This document shows, piece by piece, positions 1 to 6,104 of a stretch of DNA of 10,709 nt; position 1 is the stretch's first letter; the number at the start of each line of letters is the position of its first letter. Made by a program: the position numbers and the translations under genes. The DNA is taken from contig MHKO01000001.1 in NCBI GenBank assembly GCA_001818435.1, positions 1 through 10,709 on the forward strand, in the 5' to 3' direction. The DNA is from Candidatus Komeilibacteria bacterium RIFCSPLOWO2_02_FULL_48_11 (GTDB lineage Bacteria > Patescibacteriota > Patescibacteriia > UBA2169). Under the pieces are notes generated by a model. That model made no database searches. It was given only the letters and a program-made list of their open reading frames with translations, and was not told where the DNA came from.

Positions 1-75
1 GAGCTTATTTCTAAACATCAGACGCTAATTTTGGAGACGCCTATTCAAAAACAGGCTCAATTATGGGAATTTTAA
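1..75 (+). CDS. C-terminal fragment of an upstream gene, possibly an endonuclease IV-like protein
   Basis: Frame 1 is open from the window edge to a TAA at 73-75 and gives 24 residues, starting ELISKHQ and ending AQLWEF. The gene runs codirectionally into the leuS spacer, and its start lies outside the window. The tail contains LILETP. A similar I-L-E-T-P stretch lies on the last beta strand of Nfo/endonuclease IV-type AP endonucleases (TIM barrel, base-excision repair), so that is the best guess. With so few residues this is a weak assignment, and another TIM-barrel protein or chance cannot be excluded. Confidence 0.4.
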   Translation, partial: ELISKHQTLILETPIQKQAQLWEF

Positions 76-95
76 CGAGACACTAATGACTAAAA

Positions 96-225
96 CATAC
101 GAAAGATACGAAAATTATTATCGTCATCCCGAGCTTGTCGAGGGATCCCAGTGGTAATCCACGAGATTCCTCGCTGGGCTCGGAATGACGTTTCTGAATT
201 TCGCATTTTTCGTATGCTTTCGCAT
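96..225. repeat. Compound palindromic intergenic element upstream of leuS
   Basis: Two nested inverted repeats fill the spacer. The inner arms are 122-134 (CGTCATCCCGAGC) and 178-190 (GCTCGGAATGACG), complementary at 12 of 13 positions. Within them CGAGG (139-143) pairs with CCTCG (169-173), CCCAG (147-151) with CTGGG (174-178), and GTGG (151-154) with CCAC (159-162). The outer arms, about 96-115 and 205-225, also match imperfectly; they are built from ATACGAAA-type units on the left and their complement TTTTCGTAT on the right. The CGTCATxCCGAGC core resembles dispersed palindromic repeats found in many bacterial genomes. It could form a long hairpin in RNA or DNA. Whether it regulates leuS or terminates the upstream gene is unknown; there is no U-tract typical of an intrinsic terminator. 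Confidence 0.8.
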
Positions 226-243
226 TAATTTGGTATCGCTTTT

Positions 244-3200
244 ATGCCGTACAATCATAAAACCATAGAAAAAAAGTGGCAGGAGCGCTGGGCCAAAGAA
301 GGCGCGTTTGTCGCGGCTGACAAAGTTAAGCCAAACAAGAAGAAGTACATCTTGGATATGTTCCCATACCCCTCGGGCGCGGGTTTGCACGTGGGCCATC
401 CTGAAGGCTACACCGCCACTGATATCTATTCCCGCTATCTTCGGATGAAAGGCTATCAAGTTCTGCATCCCATGGGCTGGGACGCTTTTGGCTTGCCGGC
501 CGAGAATTATGCCATCAAAAGCGGCGTCCATCCTAAAGAAAGCACGGATAACAATATTAAAACTTTCACGCGCCAGATTAAGTCGCTCGGCTTTTCCTAC
601 GATTGGACGCGCGAGGTTAACACATCCTCGCCTGATTATTATAAATGGACCCAGTGGCTGTTTTTGCAATTATACAAACACGGCCTGGCCTACAAAAAAG
701 CCGCGCCAGTCAATTGGTGCGCTGACTGCCAGACGGTTTTGGCTAACGAGCAGGTGGTGGCTGGGGCCTGCGAGCGCTGCCACAATAAAGTCGTTCAAAA
801 GAATCTTGAGCAATGGTTTTTCAAAATCACGGGTTCGGGTAAGCATGGCTCTTATCCGGAGCGTCTTTTGTCTAATTTGGAAAAACTGGATTGGCCGGAG
901 CCGATTAAGACTATGCAGAGAAATTGGATTGGCCGGAGCGAGGGGGTGGAGATAGAGTTCAGAGTTCAGAGTTCAGAGTTTCGAGATAAGGTAGATTTTG
1001 TTTTGTTGCATGGGTTTAATGGAGATTCGCAAGGCGTATTTTTCCCTTGGTTGAAAGGCGAGATTGAAAAACGCGGTTTCAAAGTCGTGGCGCCGGATTT
1101 GCCCAATCCGGAACAGCCGACCGAGGAAGAGCAGGTTGGTTATGTTTTGAAAAATATTCAATTTGACGAGAATACTATTTTATTCGGCCACAGTTTGGGC
1201 GCAGCGGTGGCTTTGAAAGTGGCGGAAAAACTTAAAACAAAAATTCGCGGTTTGGTTTTGGCTGGTGGATTTTCCAGCCCAAAATTTAAAGACAAGTCCA
1301 GGCCTTTTCATAATACTTTTAATTGGGAATTTGATTTTGAGAAAATAAAAAAATCTGCCGGTTTCATAAAAATTTTGAGTGATAGAAATGATTACGCGGT
1401 TCGCATTGAGCAAGGCAAGTTCTTGCATGAAAATCTGGGAGGAGAATTAATTGAGACCGAGAGTCAAGAACCGCACTTTACCGCCAATCAGGAACCTGTG
1501 ATTCTCAATAGCTTGGTGCCATCAATCAAGGTATTCACTACCCGGCCAGACACGCTCTTTGGCGCGACTTACATGGTGCTGGCGCCAGAGCATGCTTTAG
1601 TCCGAGAACTCAAAAACCAGATTGAAAATTGGAGCGAAGTTGAAAAGTACATCAAAAAGGCTGCGGCCAAAACCCAGCTGGAGCGCACTGATTTGGCTAA
1701 AGAAAAAACAGGCGTGGAATTAAAAGGCGTGAAAGCCATTAATCCTGGTAATGGCGAAGAAGTCCCTATTTGGATTGCGGACTATGTTTTATCATCTTAC
1801 GGCACTGGCGCGATTATGGCCGTGCCGGCACATGACGAGCGGGATTTTGAGTTTGCAAAAAAATATAATTTACCGATAAGAGAAGTGGTTATTAAAAAGT
1901 ATGGCGAGGTTTTACCCAATGCCATGCCTCGCGACGTTGCTCACGCAATTACTATCAAAGGCGATAAGGTGTTGTTGGTGTTCAATAAAAAGATAAATGA
2001 ATATCAACTTCCGGGCGGGCGAATTGAGGCCAAGGAAAATCCAGAAGCGACTTTGTTAAGGGAATTTACAGAGGAAACAGGTTATGATCATATACACATT
2101 GAAGAATATCTGGGTCAAATCGAGCAGAATTATAATTTTGCGCCTGAGAATGTCAACAATCACCGTTTATGCAAAGTCTATAAGGTTAAAATACTTGATG
2201 ATCATAATATTGGTTTAGCGGAATCAGACAAAGATAAATTAGAAGTAGTCTGGGTTGACGCGGCAGAAGCAATTCAGCATTTTGCTCGTGGCAGTTGGAA
2301 AGGGACAGAAGAGTTTATAACGCGCTCTGGCGGGAAATATGGTTTGTGTTATTTTGGTAATGGCGTGATGATAAATTCCGGCGAGTTTAATGGCCTTTCA
2401 AACGAAGAAGCAAAATGGAAAATCACTAAGAAAGTCGGCGGTCAAAAAGCCATTCAATATAAATTACGCGACTGGCTGATTTCGCGTCAAAGATATTGGG
2501 GTGCGCCGATCCCGATAATTTATTGCGATAAATGCGCCCGTCTTCGCCAAGGCTTCGGCGGGCAAAGCGAGCATCCGGTACCAGAGGAAGACCTGCCAGT
2601 AGTTTTACCGACTGACGTGGACTTTAGGCCAAAAGGGGAGTCGCCATTGGCGCGCTCTAAATCATTCCACAAAGTTAAATGTCCCAAGTGCGGTAGTGCG
2701 GCCCGGCGCGAGAGCGACACCATGGATACATTTGTGGATTCATCGTGGTACTTTTTGCGTTATACTGATCCCAAGAACAAAAAGGAATTTGCCGGCAAGG
2801 ATAAAATCAAGACTTGGTTGCCGGTTGATACTTATGTCGGCGGAGCCGAGCACGCGGTTCTGCATTTGATGTACGCTCGATTCATCTACATGGCTTTGTG
2901 CGATTTAGGATTTATTGAAACGAAAATAAAGCGCGTTGCGCTTCAAAAGGCGTTGAGCAAGAACTCAACGCCGAACGACGAGCCGTTTTTATCTTTGCGC
3001 AACCAAGGCCTTATCCTTGGTCCGGACGGACAGAAAATGTCCAAGTCGCGGGGCAATGTCATCAACCCGGATGAGGTCATTGAGCAGTTCGGGGCCGACA
3101 CCATGCGGCTGTACGAAATGTTCATGGGGCCGCTGGAAGACGCCAAGCCGTGGGATACCAATGGCATTGTCGGGGTGCGGCGGTTTTTGGAGAGGGTATG

Positions 3201-3744
3201 GGAGATGGGGAAGTTTCAAGTTTCAAGTTTCCAGCCAAAGGCTGGTCAGCCTCTGGCCGACAAGTTTCAAGACAAAAAAAGAGAGGTCAACCGCGAGTTG
3301 CATAAGTTAATTAAAAAAGTTGGAGATGATATTGTCAGTTTTAACTTCAACACTGCGGTGTCGCAGTTTATGATTTTTGTGAACGCGGTCTATAAAATTG
3401 GTGAGATTTCCCAAGAGCATTTGGAACTGTTTTTGAAAGTATTAAATCCGTTTGCTCCGCACATCGCCAACGAACTTTGGTCGAAATTGGGGCATAAGGG
3501 GTTGCTTGAGAAAGAGACGTGGCCAAAGTACAATGCGTCGTTGTTAGTCGAAGACGAGGTCACGTACGCGGTGCAGGTGAACGGCAAGGTTCGCTCGAGC
3601 GTTACCGTTGCGGCGGATGCGGATGAAGATGAAGTCGCTCGGGTAGCCACGAAAAACGCGAAGGTCGCCAAGTATTTGACAGGCAAGAAAATCACCAAGC
3701 AGATTTTTGTTCCCGGTCGGTTGATAAATTTTGTGGTGAAATAA
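244..3744 (+). CDS. leuS: Leucyl-tRNA synthetase with inserted alpha/beta-hydrolase and Nudix domains
   Basis: Class Ia synthetase that charges tRNA-Leu with leucine using ATP in the cytoplasm. Seen: HVGH (HIGH motif) at residues 49-52, KMSKS at 931-935, a first zinc knuckle C159/C162/C176/C179, a second zinc module CDKC 761-764 with CPKC 813-816, and the C-terminal QVNGKVR at 1111-1117. The CP1 editing site appears intact: TTRPDT 432-437 and the HDERD motif 530-534, with D531 matching the editing aspartate of the family. Bacterial LeuRS is usually about 800-870 aa; this is 1166. The excess is an RBBP9/YdeN-like hydrolase (about 245-427), a Nudix domain (about 555-697) and three small repeat-derived inserts (about 765-777, 892-913, 990-1008). 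Removing these leaves a normal-size enzyme, and all keep frame. ATG 244 is chosen because MPYNHKTIEKKWQ matches the family N terminus; no clear Shine-Dalgarno is visible. Expected to be functional and essential. Confidence 0.97.
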   Translation: MPYNHKTIEKKWQERWAKEGAFVAADKVKPNKKKYILDMFPYPSGAGLHVGHPEGYTATDIYSRYLRMKGYQVLHPMGWDAFGLPAENYAIKSGVHPKESTDNNIKTFTRQIKSLGFSYDWTREVNTSSPDYYKWTQWLFLQLYKHGLAYKKAAPVNWCADCQTVLANEQVVAGACERCHNKVVQKNLEQWFFKITGSGKHGSYPERLLSNLEKLDWPEPIKTMQRNWIGRSEGVEIEFRVQSSEFRDKVDFVLLHGFNGDSQGVFFPWLKGEIEKRGFKVVAPDLPNPEQPTEEEQVGYVLKNIQFDENTILFGHSLGAAVALKVAEKLKTKIRGLVLAGGFSSPKFKDKSRPFHNTFNWEFDFEKIKKSAGFIKILSDRNDYAVRIEQGKFLHENLGGELIETESQEPHFTANQEPVILNSLVPSIKVFTTRPDTLFGATYMVLAPEHALVRELKNQIENWSEVEKYIKKAAAKTQLERTDLAKEKTGVELKGVKAINPGNGEEVPIWIADYVLSSYGTGAIMAVPAHDERDFEFAKKYNLPIREVVIKKYGEVLPNAMPRDVAHAITIKGDKVLLVFNKKINEYQLPGGRIEAKENPEATLLREFTEETGYDHIHIEEYLGQIEQNYNFAPENVNNHRLCKVYKVKILDDHNIGLAESDKDKLEVVWVDAAEAIQHFARGSWKGTEEFITRSGGKYGLCYFGNGVMINSGEFNGLSNEEAKWKITKKVGGQKAIQYKLRDWLISRQRYWGAPIPIIYCDKCARLRQGFGGQSEHPVPEEDLPVVLPTDVDFRPKGESPLARSKSFHKVKCPKCGSAARRESDTMDTFVDSSWYFLRYTDPKNKKEFAGKDKIKTWLPVDTYVGGAEHAVLHLMYARFIYMALCDLGFIETKIKRVALQKALSKNSTPNDEPFLSLRNQGLILGPDGQKMSKSRGNVINPDEVIEQFGADTMRLYEMFMGPLEDAKPWDTNGIVGVRRFLERVWEMGKFQVSSFQPKAGQPLADKFQDKKREVNRELHKLIKKVGDDIVSFNFNTAVSQFMIFVNAVYKIGEISQEHLELFLKVLNPFAPHIANELWSKLGHKGLLEKETWPKYNASLLVEDEVTYAVQVNGKVRSSVTVAADADEDEVARVATKNAKVAKYLTGKKITKQIFVPGRLINFVVK
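954..981. repeat. AGAGTTC heptamer tandem repeat at the left junction of the hydrolase insertion
   Basis: Exact 7-nt periodicity: AGAGTTC at 954-960, 961-967 and 968-974, then AGAGTTT at 975-981. It encodes residues around EFRVQSSEFRD, at the point where the normal LeuRS strand (GVEIEF) gives way to the inserted hydrolase. Three heptamers equal 21 nt, so copy-number steps of three preserve frame. No complementary copy is seen at the right junction. Confidence 0.85.
985..1518 (+). other. Inserted RBBP9/YdeN-like alpha/beta (serine) hydrolase domain within LeuRS CP1
   Basis: Covers about residues 248-425 of LeuRS. It starts with VDFVLLHGFNGD (first core strand plus the HG turn), then VVAPDLPNPEQP, the nucleophile elbow FGHSLG (Ser317), the LVLAGGF strand, an acid strand KILSDRNDYAV (Asp383 likely) and EPHFT (His411 likely). 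This order and the LHGFxG...GHSLG...SDxNDyxv...HFT pattern fit the small Ser_hydrolase (RBBP9/YdeN) family, whose stand-alone members are about 180-190 aa, so a whole fold is present. It replaces a short loop between GVEIEF and IKVFTTRPDT in normal LeuRS, at the entrance to the editing domain. The substrate is unknown. An intact triad argues for retained activity rather than a decayed insert. Confidence 0.88.
1906..2334 (+). other. Inserted Nudix hydrolase domain within LeuRS CP1
   Basis: Covers about residues 555-697. The Nudix box GX5EX7REUXEEXGU is perfect: G592-RIEAK-E598, seven residues, REF 606-608, EE 610-611, then GY 613-614. Before it lie AHAITIKGDKVLLVFNKK and YQLPGG, the usual first strands; after it comes EVVWVDAAEA, the typical late strand of Nudix folds. 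The insert sits between YNLPIREVV and NGVMINSGEFNG, late in CP1. Nudix enzymes cleave nucleoside diphosphates linked to another group using Mg2+ held by the box glutamates, all of which are present. The substrate cannot be read from sequence. I recall Nudix-like insertions at this site in other CPR LeuRS proteins but could not verify it. Confidence 0.92.
2536..2563. repeat. Palindromic CPR-type repeat translated in frame as RLRQGFGGQ
   Basis: The sequence begins GCCCGTCTTCGCC and ends GCTTCGGCGGGC, with GCCCG (2536-2540) pairing with CGGGC (2559-2563) around a GC-rich centre. It adds about ARLRQGFGGQSEH to LeuRS directly after CDKC (761-764). In ordinary LeuRS the second zinc knuckle runs straight into VPVPEEDLPV. 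The RLRQGFGGQ peptide is one I associate with repeat read-through in Parcubacteria proteins. Confidence 0.75.
2949..2972. repeat. Perfect 9-bp hairpin inside leuS
   Basis: GGCGTTGAG (2949-2957) and CTCAACGCC (2964-2972) are perfect complements around the 6-nt loop CAAGAA. It encodes part of a roughly 20-residue addition (IKRVALQKALSKNSTPND) between CDLGF and EPFLSLRNQGLIL, where normal LeuRS has only a short link before the KMSKS region. It looks like a small hairpin repeat accommodated in frame. Confidence 0.7.
3211..3268. repeat. AAGTTTC heptamer array interrupted by a hairpin element inside leuS
   Basis: AAGTTTC is repeated exactly at 3211-3217, 3218-3224 and 3225-3231, and again at 3262-3268. 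Between the third and fourth copies lies a hairpin, GCCAAAGGCTG (3234-3244) against CAGCCTCTGGC (3247-3257), complementary at 10 of 11 positions. The block encodes about KFQVSSFQPKAGQPLADKFQ (residues 990-1008). It falls in a loop between the FLERVWEMG helix and the RELHKLIKKV helix of the anticodon-binding domain. Confidence 0.8.
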
Positions 3745-3764
3745 AGCAGTAATCAAAAACAAAA

Positions 3765-3772
3765 AGAGGAGG
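3765..3772 (+). promoter_or_regulatory. Strong Shine-Dalgarno for the ORF6N gene
   Basis: AGAGGAGG lies directly upstream of ATG 3775. It stands out because most other genes in the window lack a clear purine-rich site. The nearest full AGGAGG is only 2 nt from the ATG, so pairing through AGAGG with about 5 nt spacing is more likely. Confidence 0.65.
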
Positions 3773-3774
3773 AT

Positions 3775-4305
3775 ATGATAAAAACAAAAACAGAAATTGC
3801 GATAATACCAAGCGAAATAATTGAAAGTAAAATTTATTTAGTTCGCGGACAAAAAGTCATGGTCGATCGCGATCTCGCTCGGCTATATAGTGTCCAAACA
3901 AAGGTTCTTAAACAAGCAGTCAAGAGAAACATAAATCGTTTTCCCAGAGATTTTATGATTCAATTAACGAAAGGTGAATTTGCAAATTGGAGGTCACAAT
4001 TTGTGACCTCCAATAAAGACAAGATGGGTTTAAGATATCCGCCCATGGTTTTCACGGAACAAGGCGTAGCCATGCTTTCCAGCGTTCTGAACAGCGAGCG
4101 CGCGGTCCAGGTCAATATCCAAATTATGCGGACCTTTACCAAAATCCGCGAGTTGCTTGCGACAAATGAAGTGCTGCGACGGAAGATTGAAGCGCTGGAG
4201 CGTAAATATGACCAGAGATTTAAAGTGATATTTGATGTGATAAAGAAGTTAATATCAGCAGAAGAAAAACCAAAAGCGCGCATTGGTTTTGAAGCAAATG
4301 AATAA
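3775..4305 (+). CDS. ORF6N-domain DNA-binding protein
   Basis: A 176-aa protein. Residues about 12-125 match the ORF6N domain: IIESKIYLVRGQKVMVDRDLA, LYSVQTKVLKQAVKRN, RFPRDFMIQLT, RSQFVTS, then FTEQGVAMLSSVLNSERAVQVNIQIMRTF. Residues about 125-162 are charged and heptad-like, suggesting a coiled coil for dimerisation. ORF6N occurs in phage and mobile-element proteins and is thought to bind DNA; no defined target is known. ATG 3775 has the best ribosome site in the window. The gene follows leuS by about 30 nt and its stop codon overlaps the start of the TsaC gene, so cotranscription is likely. Oddity: the RSQFVTS segment is encoded by a perfect DNA palindrome (3986-4014). It may be an old phage-derived regulator kept in a housekeeping operon; its role here is unknown. 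Confidence 0.88.
   Translation: MIKTKTEIAIIPSEIIESKIYLVRGQKVMVDRDLARLYSVQTKVLKQAVKRNINRFPRDFMIQLTKGEFANWRSQFVTSNKDKMGLRYPPMVFTEQGVAMLSSVLNSERAVQVNIQIMRTFTKIRELLATNEVLRRKIEALERKYDQRFKVIFDVIKKLISAEEKPKARIGFEANE
3986..4014. repeat. Perfect 13-bp inverted repeat inside the ORF6N gene
   Basis: ATTGGAGGTCACA (3986-3998) and TGTGACCTCCAAT (4002-4014) are perfect complements separated by ATT. It encodes NWRSQFVTSN (residues 71-80). It could be an operator-like site for the encoded DNA-binding protein, an mRNA hairpin, or a by-product of codon choice for a conserved peptide. The perfect symmetry makes the last less likely but not excluded. Confidence 0.8.
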
Positions 4306-4852
4306 AATGCAGCAAATAATCATTTATCCCACTGACACGGCCTATGCTTTAGGTTGCGACGCGCGAGACCAGGAGGCCGCGGAGCGCGTCTTTGAAATCA
4401 AAGGCCGGAGCCAATCAAAAACATTGCCGCTCATTGCGGCTGATGTGGCCATGGTGCGGCAGTGGTGTACCTTGGCCGGCCAGGCCAAGAAACTCGCGGA
4501 CAAATACTGGCCCGGGCCATTGACGCTGGTGCTGCCCGTTAAACTAGAAGGGTTGTCACCCGCTGTTATCAACAAAGGGTCAGTCGCGATTCGGGTTCCT
4601 GGCAATAAAATTGCGCGCCATTTATCGCAAGAGATTGGCGCGCCCCTGATATCAACGTCAGCCAATAAATCTGGAGATAAAAATTTGTACTCCCTGGCAG
4701 AAGTCCGCGCCTCTTTGGGGGAGGCCATGAATAAGGTTGATTATGTTATTGATGCCGGCGCTTTGCCCTCTCAAGGCGTTTCCACCGTGGTTAAAGTGTG
4801 TGATAATGAAATTGATATCATCCGTCAGGGAGAAATTGAGATAAAAGCATAA
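4298..4852 (+). CDS. tsaC: L-threonylcarbamoyladenylate synthase (TsaC/Sua5/YrdC family)
   Basis: A 184-aa single-domain YrdC-fold enzyme. It makes threonylcarbamoyl-AMP from threonine, bicarbonate and ATP, the first step of t6A37 modification on ANN-decoding tRNAs. Seen: PTDTAYALGC (11-20), KGR (35-37) followed by PLI, WPGPLTLVL (71-79), AIRVPGN (97-103), STSANKSG (119-126) and VSTVV (161-165), all in the family order; the K-x-R and S-x-N residues that bind substrate and nucleotide are present. Its length suits TsaC, and the C-terminal Sua5 domain is absent. The ATG at 4298 overlaps the ORF6N stop by 8 nt and is preferred over an upstream in-frame TTG (4283); ATG 4307 is also possible. No TsaB/D/E partner genes are in the window. 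Confidence 0.93.
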   Translation: MNKMQQIIIYPTDTAYALGCDARDQEAAERVFEIKGRSQSKTLPLIAADVAMVRQWCTLAGQAKKLADKYWPGPLTLVLPVKLEGLSPAVINKGSVAIRVPGNKIARHLSQEIGAPLISTSANKSGDKNLYSLAEVRASLGEAMNKVDYVIDAGALPSQGVSTVVKVCDNEIDIIRQGEIEIKA

Positions 4853-4866
4853 CCGACCAAAATATT

Positions 4867-4898
4867 ATTCGTATATTCGTTCTCTATTCGTAATTCGT
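4867..4898. repeat. ATTCGT short-period repeats in the tsaC-transporter spacer
   Basis: ATTCGT occurs four times, at 4867, 4875, 4886 and 4893, filling most of the 58-nt gap. The pattern is like the reverse complement of the ATACGAAA units at 96-115. No promoter or terminator is clear within it. Confidence 0.7.
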
Positions 4899-4910
4899 AG
4901 TTAACCAAAA

Positions 4911-6104
4911 ATGCTTACGCACTTTTTTGTTAGATTGTTTAAAAAATTTTTCGCTATCAGAGCCTCGCGTCAGGTGCGGGAGCTTTATATTGCGGACATG
5001 ATTATCAACCTAGCCACGGCCATGGTGGCCTTGTTTGAGCCGATTTATCTTTGGACCCAAGGTTTTTCGCTCTCCGGCATTTTATACTTTTACCTCGGAG
5101 TCTATGTGCTTTATTTTTTCCTCATGCCTTTGGGAGCCAAATTCGCGCGGCGCTTTGGCTATGAACGGGCGATTTTGGTCTCCACGCCCGGCTTGGTCGC
5201 TTTTTACGCGTTGCTTTACCTAATATCTCGCGATTTCCAATTTACTTACTGGGCCGTGGCGGCTTTGGCTTTGCAAAAAACTTTTTATTGGCCCGCTTAC
5301 CACGCTGATTTCGCGCGCTTTAGCCGCAATGACGAGCGGGGCCGGGAAATAGGCAACTCGCTGATTATAAATTCTTTGGTCTATATTGCCGGGCCGTTTT
5401 TGGGCGGCCTAATCATCAGCTTGTGGGGGTTCAATGTTCTGTTCGCGGTTATCAGCGTTCTTATTCTGGCTTCTAACGTCCCCTTGATGACTACCCGGGA
5501 GAAATTCAAGCCAGTGCCGTTTTCTTACTGGCACGCTTATCGCCGGCTCACTTATGCCGAGAACCGGCGCAATTTTTTGGGTTTTCTCGGTTTTGGCGAA
5601 GAACTGATTGTTCTGGTGATTTGGCCGATTTTTATTTATACCGTGGTTGCCAGCTTTTTCTCGGTTGGCTCTTTGGTGGCTGGGGCGACTTTGGCGACCA
5701 CCTTGGTTTTGCTTTACGTGGGCCGTCTGACTGACGGCGGCGCGGGCGAGCGGCGCTCCATTCTTAAAGTGGGTTCGGTCTTCTCAAGCGCGGCCTGGTG
5801 GCTGCGGCTTTTGGCGGGCGGCTCTTGGGGCGTATTTTTAATTGACACTTTATCGCGCATTTCCAAGACCGTGATTGTGGTGCCCATGATGGCCATGACT
5901 TACCAGCGGGCCAATGAAACCAGCGTCATGAAAACCGTGGTCTTTTTTGAAATGTCGCTGGTGGTGGGCAAAATCTTGGCCATTGTTCTGGGGATTCTGG
6001 CCTTGCGCTACATTGGAAATTCTTACGGCGCTTTGTTTGTTCTAGCCGGCCTGATGACTTTGCTTTATTCGCTGATCAAATATGAACCCATTAAAGTGAG
6101 ATAG
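4911..6104 (+). CDS. MFS-like 12-TM transporter
   Basis: A 397-aa integral membrane protein. About twelve hydrophobic segments can be drawn: roughly 26-46, 54-74, 86-105, 109-127, 150-170, 172-192, 219-240, 245-270, 285-303, 306-325, 342-366 and 370-388. A basic cytoplasmic N terminus (RLFKKFFAIRASRQVR) precedes TM1. The loop after TM2 has GAKFARRFGYERAI, similar to the G-x-x-x-D/R-R-x-G-R/K loop that marks Major Facilitator Superfamily proteins, and a matching GRLTDGGAGERR follows TM8. The 6+6 layout and central polar stretch (TTREKFKPVPFSYWHAYRR) support MFS. Substrate and direction cannot be inferred. It starts 58 nt after tsaC across a repeat-filled spacer and ends where an S23 cassette begins, so it was probably once directly upstream of rsmA. 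Confidence 0.85.
   Translation: MLTHFFVRLFKKFFAIRASRQVRELYIADMIINLATAMVALFEPIYLWTQGFSLSGILYFYLGVYVLYFFLMPLGAKFARRFGYERAILVSTPGLVAFYALLYLISRDFQFTYWAVAALALQKTFYWPAYHADFARFSRNDERGREIGNSLIINSLVYIAGPFLGGLIISLWGFNVLFAVISVLILASNVPLMTTREKFKPVPFSYWHAYRRLTYAENRRNFLGFLGFGEELIVLVIWPIFIYTVVASFFSVGSLVAGATLATTLVLLYVGRLTDGGAGERRSILKVGSVFSSAAWWLRLLAGGSWGVFLIDTLSRISKTVIVVPMMAMTYQRANETSVMKTVVFFEMSLVVGKILAIVLGILALRYIGNSYGALFVLAGLMTLLYSLIKYEPIKVR

Noticed and set aside
124..669. Minus-strand ORF of 181 aa opposite the leuS start
   Set aside because: It lies antisense to a strongly conserved gene, and its C-terminal part is a translation of the palindromic repeat at 122-190.
2520..2723. Minus-strand ORF with PPKPWRRRAHLSQ
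   Set aside because: Antisense of leuS; the basic tail is the reverse-strand reading of the palindromic repeat at 2536-2563.
954..3268. CRISPR array suggested by regular short repeats
   Set aside because: Repeat units are 7 nt and directly adjacent, with no spacers; they are coding tandem repeats.
244..3744. leuS length explained by fused separate genes or a frameshift
   Set aside because: LeuRS motifs continue in one frame before, between and after both inserts, so these are internal insertions and not gene fusions or sequencing breaks.
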